Source: Faecalibacterium prausnitzii
GTDB taxonomy: Bacteria; Bacillota; Clostridia; Oscillospirales; Ruminococcaceae
Assembly: GCF_019967995.1 (NCBI RefSeq)
Contig: NZ_CP065377.1
Location: forward strand, 2,728,001-2,792,000
Direction: 5' to 3'
DNA: 64,000 nt
Every line of letters starts with the position of its first letter. The stretch's first letter is position 1. Under the pieces are notes generated by a model. That model searched no databases. It saw only the letters and a list, made by a program, of their open reading frames with translations, and was not told where the DNA came from. A program made the translations under genes and the position numbers. This document shows positions 60,472 to 64,000 of the stretch, piece by piece.

Positions 60472-61347
60472 ATGCGCCCCGCAGATACATGGAAAGATTA
60501 TGAGTTGCTGGATGCCACCGGCGGCAACCGTCTGGAGCGCTGGGGCGAGACGCTGCTCGTCCGCCCCGACCCGCAGGTGGTCTGGAAGACGCCGCAGCAG
60601 AGCCCGCTCTGGGCCAAGGCGGATGCCATCTACCACCGCTCCAATCAGGGCGGCGGCGAGTGGGAGTACCGCCGCCGTCTGCCCGAAAAGTGGAAGATCT
60701 CCTGCGGCGAGGGGGAAGACAAGCTGACCCTCATCGTCAGCCCCACCGGATTCAAGCACACGGGCGTGTTCCCGGAACAGGCCGTCAACTGGGCCTGGTA
60801 TGCGAAGAAGATCCGCGCGGCGGGCCGACCCATCAAAGTGCTGAACCTGTTCGGCTACACCGGCGGCGCTACGCTGGCCTGTGCGGCGGCGGGGGCCACC
60901 GTCTGCCATGTGGATGCCTCCAAGGGCATCGTGGCCTGGGGCAAGGACAACGCCGCCGCCAGCGGTCTGGCCGACAAGCCCATCCGCTGGCTGGTGGACG
61001 ACTGCGCCAAGTTCGTCGCCCGCGAGAAGCGGCGCGGCAACACCTACGACGGCATCATCATGGACCCGCCGAGTTATGGCCGCGGCCCCGGCGGCGAGAT
61101 CTGGAAGCTGGAAGACTGCATCTACGACCTCGTCAGCCAGTGCGAAGAAGTGCTGAGCGACAAGCCGCTCTTCTTTGCCGTCAACAGCTACACCACCGGC
61201 CTGTCGCCCGCCGTCATGGAGTATATGCTCCACACGACGCTGGTGCCCCGCTTTGGCGGCAAGACCAGCTGCGATGAGATCGGCCTGCCGGTCTCGGCCA
61301 CCGGCGGCGTCGTGCCCTGCGGCGCGACCGCGATCTGGGAAGAATAA
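60472..61347 (+). CDS. class I SAM-dependent methyltransferase
   Basis: A 291-residue protein. SAM motif I is VLNLFGYTGGATLACAAAGA, motif IV is MDPPSYGRGPGGE, and a substrate region (WEYRRRLPEKWKI) precedes. It resembles the catalytic part of RlmI-type rRNA 5-methylcytosine transferases but lacks the PUA domain, so the rRNA target is only an inference. 18 bases after ruvB, with AAAGGAGG at its own start. Confidence 0.85.
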   Translation: MRPADTWKDYELLDATGGNRLERWGETLLVRPDPQVVWKTPQQSPLWAKADAIYHRSNQGGGEWEYRRRLPEKWKISCGEGEDKLTLIVSPTGFKHTGVFPEQAVNWAWYAKKIRAAGRPIKVLNLFGYTGGATLACAAAGATVCHVDASKGIVAWGKDNAAASGLADKPIRWLVDDCAKFVAREKRRGNTYDGIIMDPPSYGRGPGGEIWKLEDCIYDLVSQCEEVLSDKPLFFAVNSYTTGLSPAVMEYMLHTTLVPRFGGKTSCDEIGLPVSATGGVVPCGATAIWEE

Positions 61348-61443
61348 AAGGTTGCACGAAGACTCACCTTTTTGCAAAAAAGATATCGTATAGAATGGGG
61401 TACAGCCTTTTGAGAAGGCGCACCACCGGAAAGAGAAACACAA

Positions 61444-62283
61444 ATGGAAGAAACGATCCTGACAACGAATGCGCTGAAATTCCGCTACGACCCGGAGCAG
61501 CCGGTCTACGCCCTGAACGGCGTGTCGGTGGGGGTCCAGCGCGGCGAGTTCGTGGCCGTTCTGGGTGCGAACGGCTGCGGCAAATCCACCCTCGCAAAGC
61601 ACTTCAATGCCATCCTCCTGCCCGAAAGCGGCACCGTGCTGGTGGAGGGGATGGATACCAGAGACGAAGAGAAGATCTATGACATCCGCCAGAAGGTGGG
61701 CATGGTGTTCCAAAGCCCGGACAACCAGATCGTGGCCACCGTGGTGGAGGAAGACGTTGCCTTTGCGCTGGAGAACCTCGGCGTCCCGCCCGAAGAGATG
61801 CGCCGCCGCGTGGACGATGCCATGAAGATGGCGGGCATCTACGAGTACCGCGAGCGCGCCCCGCACAACCTTTCCGGCGGCCAGAAACAGCGCGTCGCCA
61901 TCGCGGGCGTCGTCGCCATGCGGCCCGACTGCCTCATCCTCGACGAAGCCACCGCCATGCTGGACCCGCGCGGCCGCGAGCAGGTGATGCAGACCATCCA
62001 CCGCCTGAACAAGGATCTGGGCATCACGGTCGTCGCCATCACTCATTATATGGAAGAGGCCGCGCAGGCCGACCGCGTTCTGGTCATGAGCCAGGGCCAT
62101 GTGGTGATGGAGGGCACCCCGAAAGAGGTGTTCAGCCAGACCGAGAAGGTCCGCGCCCTGCGGCTGGATGTGCCCCAGGCGGCGGAACTGCGGGACGAGC
62201 TGGTCAAGGCCGGCATCCCCATGCCGGAAGGCATCATCGACACCGGCGAATGCGCACAGGCTCTCTATGAGCTGCTGCAGTAA
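61444..62283 (+). CDS. ecfA1: ECF transporter ATPase EcfA1
   Basis: A 279-residue ABC ATPase. Walker A GANGCGKST, Q-loop VFQSPDNQIVA, signature LSGGQKQR, Walker B LILDEATAML and the H-loop ITHYMEEA. With EcfA2 and EcfT it drives vitamin import by exchangeable S components. The ribosome-binding site is weak (AAAGAGAA). 15 bases before ecfA2. Confidence 0.95.
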   Translation: MEETILTTNALKFRYDPEQPVYALNGVSVGVQRGEFVAVLGANGCGKSTLAKHFNAILLPESGTVLVEGMDTRDEEKIYDIRQKVGMVFQSPDNQIVATVVEEDVAFALENLGVPPEEMRRRVDDAMKMAGIYEYRERAPHNLSGGQKQRVAIAGVVAMRPDCLILDEATAMLDPRGREQVMQTIHRLNKDLGITVVAITHYMEEAAQADRVLVMSQGHVVMEGTPKEVFSQTEKVRALRLDVPQAAELRDELVKAGIPMPEGIIDTGECAQALYELLQ

Positions 62284-62298
62284 AGGAGGGCGGACGCA

Positions 62299-63219
62299 AT
62301 GGGAAGCATCATCAAAGTCGAACATCTGAGCTATGTGTATAACCCCGGCATGCCCAACGCCGTCACCGCGCTGGACGATGTGAGCTTCGAGGTGGAAGAG
62401 GGCGATTTCGTCGGCATCATCGGTGCCACCGGTTCCGGCAAGAGCACCCTCATCACCCACATGAACGGTCTGAACAAGCCCACCAGCGGCAAGATCTTCA
62501 TCGATGGCCGCGACCTGTGGGCCGAGCCGGAAAAGATCCGGGACTTCCGGTTCCTGACGGGGCTGGTGTTCCAGTATCCGGAATATCAGCTCTTTGAGGA
62601 GACTTGCTACAAGGACATCGCCTTCGGCCCCAAGAACATGGGGCTGGACGAGGCCGAGATCGACCGCCGCGTCCACGAGGCCGCCAGCTTTGTCGGCCTG
62701 GACGAGGCCCTGCTGGAGCGCAGCCCCTTTGAACTGTCCGGCGGCCAGAAGCGCCGCGTGGCGGTGGCGGGCGTCATGGCCATGAAGCCCCGCATCCTCG
62801 TGCTGGACGAGCCTGCCGCCGGTCTGGACCCCGAAGGCCGGGACGAGATCCTGTCCGAAGTCAAGAACTACCACAAGAAGACCGGCACCACCGTGCTGTT
62901 GGTCTCCCACAGCATGGAGGACATCGCCAAGTATGCCGACCGGGTGCTGGTCATGTCCAACAAGAAGATCGCGATGTACGACACCGTGGAGCAGGTCTTC
63001 GCCCGTGCGCCGGAGCTGCTCGCACTGGGGTTGTCGGTGCCACAGGTGACGAAGATCTTCCTGAAGCTGCGGGAGATGGGCGTGGATGTCCCGGCGGACG
63101 TGTACACCGTGCCCTATGCCGTCAAGATGATCCTGGAAGCCAAACAGCGGCGGGATGCGGGCGAGAGCCTCGTCCTGCCCCGTGAGCAGAGCCGGAAAGG
63201 GGGCGTGTCCGAATGCTGA
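62299..63219 (+). CDS. ecfA2: ECF transporter ATPase EcfA2
   Basis: A 306-residue ABC ATPase. Walker A GATGSGKST, VFQYPEYQLFEET, signature LSGGQKRR, Walker B VLDEPAAGL, and the LLVSHSMEDIA switch. The C-terminal region is typical of the EcfA2 type. Ribosome-binding site: AAAGGAGGG. The end overlaps the ecfT start by 7 bases, which supports coupled translation. Confidence 0.95.
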   Translation: MGSIIKVEHLSYVYNPGMPNAVTALDDVSFEVEEGDFVGIIGATGSGKSTLITHMNGLNKPTSGKIFIDGRDLWAEPEKIRDFRFLTGLVFQYPEYQLFEETCYKDIAFGPKNMGLDEAEIDRRVHEAASFVGLDEALLERSPFELSGGQKRRVAVAGVMAMKPRILVLDEPAAGLDPEGRDEILSEVKNYHKKTGTTVLLVSHSMEDIAKYADRVLVMSNKKIAMYDTVEQVFARAPELLALGLSVPQVTKIFLKLREMGVDVPADVYTVPYAVKMILEAKQRRDAGESLVLPREQSRKGGVSEC

Positions 63220-64000
63220 GAGACATCACCATCGGCCAGCATTTTCCGGGCAGCAGCCTTGTGCACAAATTTGACCCCCGGCTCAAGCTGGTGCTGACCA
63301 TCGCTTATATCATCCTGCTGTTCGCAGCGTCCAACCCGCTGGGTCTGACGCTGTCCATCCTCTTCCTCGTGGCGATGTATGCCGTGGCGAAGATCCCCTT
63401 CAAGCTGATCTTGAAGAGCCTGAAGCCCATCCTGCCCATCATCCTTTTTACGGCTGTGCTGAACCTCTTCTTCGTCTCCGGCGAGGGCGACCCGCTGGTG
63501 CAGTTCTGGATCTTCAAGATCTACGCCGAGGGCGTCCGCTACGCCGTGCTGATGGCCGTCCGCGTCATGGCCCTCATCGCAGGCACCAGCCTGCTGACCT
63601 ACACCACCAGCCCCATCGTGCTGACGGATGCCATCGAACAGCTGCTCAAGCCTCTGGGCAGGCTGCACTTCCCGGTGCATGAGCTTGCCATGATGATGAG
63701 CATCGCCCTCCGCTTCATCCCGACCCTCATCGAGGAGACGGATAAGATCATGAACGCCCAGAAGGCCCGTGGTGCCATGCTGGACAGCGGCACCATGACC
63801 GAGCGGATCAAGGCGCTGGTGCCGGTGCTCATCCCGCTGTTCATCTCGGCGTTCCGCCGTGCCGACGAGCTGGCCATGGCCATGGAGTGCCGCTGCTACC
63901 GCGGCGGCGATGGCCGCACCCGCCTGAAGGTGCTGCGCTGCACCCGGCAGGATTACATCGACCTCGCCGTCTGCATCGTCTGCTTTGCGCTCATCCTGTC
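63213..64000 (+). CDS. ecfT: ECF transporter scaffold EcfT (3' end cut off)
   Basis: 262 codons of the membrane scaffold are visible, starting MLRDITIGQHFPGSSLVHK. The first two thirds have four membrane helices (KLVLTIAYIILLFAASNP etc.). The conserved Arg motifs that touch the ATPases are visible as NAQKARGA and MECRCYRGG. The family length is near 265-270, so only the last residues are missing. It completes the module with EcfA1 and EcfA2. Confidence 0.95.
   Translation, partial: MLRDITIGQHFPGSSLVHKFDPRLKLVLTIAYIILLFAASNPLGLTLSILFLVAMYAVAKIPFKLILKSLKPILPIILFTAVLNLFFVSGEGDPLVQFWIFKIYAEGVRYAVLMAVRVMALIAGTSLLTYTTSPIVLTDAIEQLLKPLGRLHFPVHELAMMMSIALRFIPTLIEETDKIMNAQKARGAMLDSGTMTERIKALVPVLIPLFISAFRRADELAMAMECRCYRGGDGRTRLKVLRCTRQDYIDLAVCIVCFALIL

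Noticed and set aside
59017..62910. A 1297-codon open frame on the minus strand opposite ruvA, ruvB, the methyltransferase, ecfA1 and ecfA2
   Set aside because: It is a GC-rich antisense shadow: five well-identified genes lie on the other strand, it has no ribosome-binding site, and its translation shows no motif.

Overview
The window looks like a chromosomal segment of a high-GC clostridial gut Firmicute (Oscillospiraceae/Ruminococcaceae, perhaps close to Faecalibacterium). The evidence is Firmicute-type gene content (hrcA-grpE-dnaK-dnaJ behind a CIRCE operator, SpoIIE- and SpoVT-like proteins, ECF vitamin transport, ROK glucokinase), strong AGGAGG ribosome-binding sites, and GC-rich codon use. 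The genus is an inference. One tRNA is present; no rRNA or CRISPR array was seen. ECF parts occur at two places: an S component next to a PdxR-type regulator at 46.4 kb, and the EcfA1-EcfA2-EcfT energising module that runs off the right end.

Layout. 0-0.9 kb: end of a membrane gene, a small membrane protein and a CAU-anticodon tRNA with its terminator. 0.9-3.5 kb: a compact low-GC insertion with hairpin-rich DNA, an NTF2-like cargo gene and a large serine recombinase. 3.5-11.9 kb: lysophospholipase, AbrB-type regulator, lipoprotein, gltX, a SpoIIE-like phosphatase and a pectinesterase. 11.9-16.7 kb: a two-component system, then a flippase and a GT32 glycosyltransferase. 16.8-24.3 kb: a membrane-anchored beta-propeller, ywlG-like and yggS-like genes, an ABC exporter, glucokinase and a tat operon. 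24.5-33.2 kb: small metabolic genes, a TrpR-like regulator behind a palindrome, a ricin-type lectin, a NUDIX hydrolase, a lone PTS EIIC and a GH25 lysozyme.

33.2-40.6 kb: the HrcA/CIRCE heat-shock cluster, a SpoVT-like regulator and a diguanylate cyclase. 40.8-50 kb: BaiN-like flavoprotein, AGCS symporter, an LCP-like protein, PdxR with its ECF S component, RlmA and a DEAD-box helicase. 50-55.5 kb: DUF1015, a DUF4015-like protein and an rpe-rnfD-rnfE-rnfA run. 55.7-58 kb: a second two-component system. 58.1-64 kb: ruvC, ruvA, ruvB, a methyltransferase and the ECF module.

The most unusual signal is the rnfD-rnfE-rnfA trio. Its folds align with Rnf/Rsx subunits, yet all four positions that carry the conserved [2Fe-2S] cysteines in RnfA and RnfE are replaced, the FMN-attachment motif of RnfD is degenerate, and rnfB, rnfC and rnfG are absent. 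Other points of note are a TatA-like N-terminus fused to a strictosidine-synthase-like propeller, a terminator-shaped hairpin that holds the ribosome-binding site of the spoIIE-like gene, a dispersed hairpin repeat that supplies the leader of ruvA, and the minimal serine-recombinase cassette.
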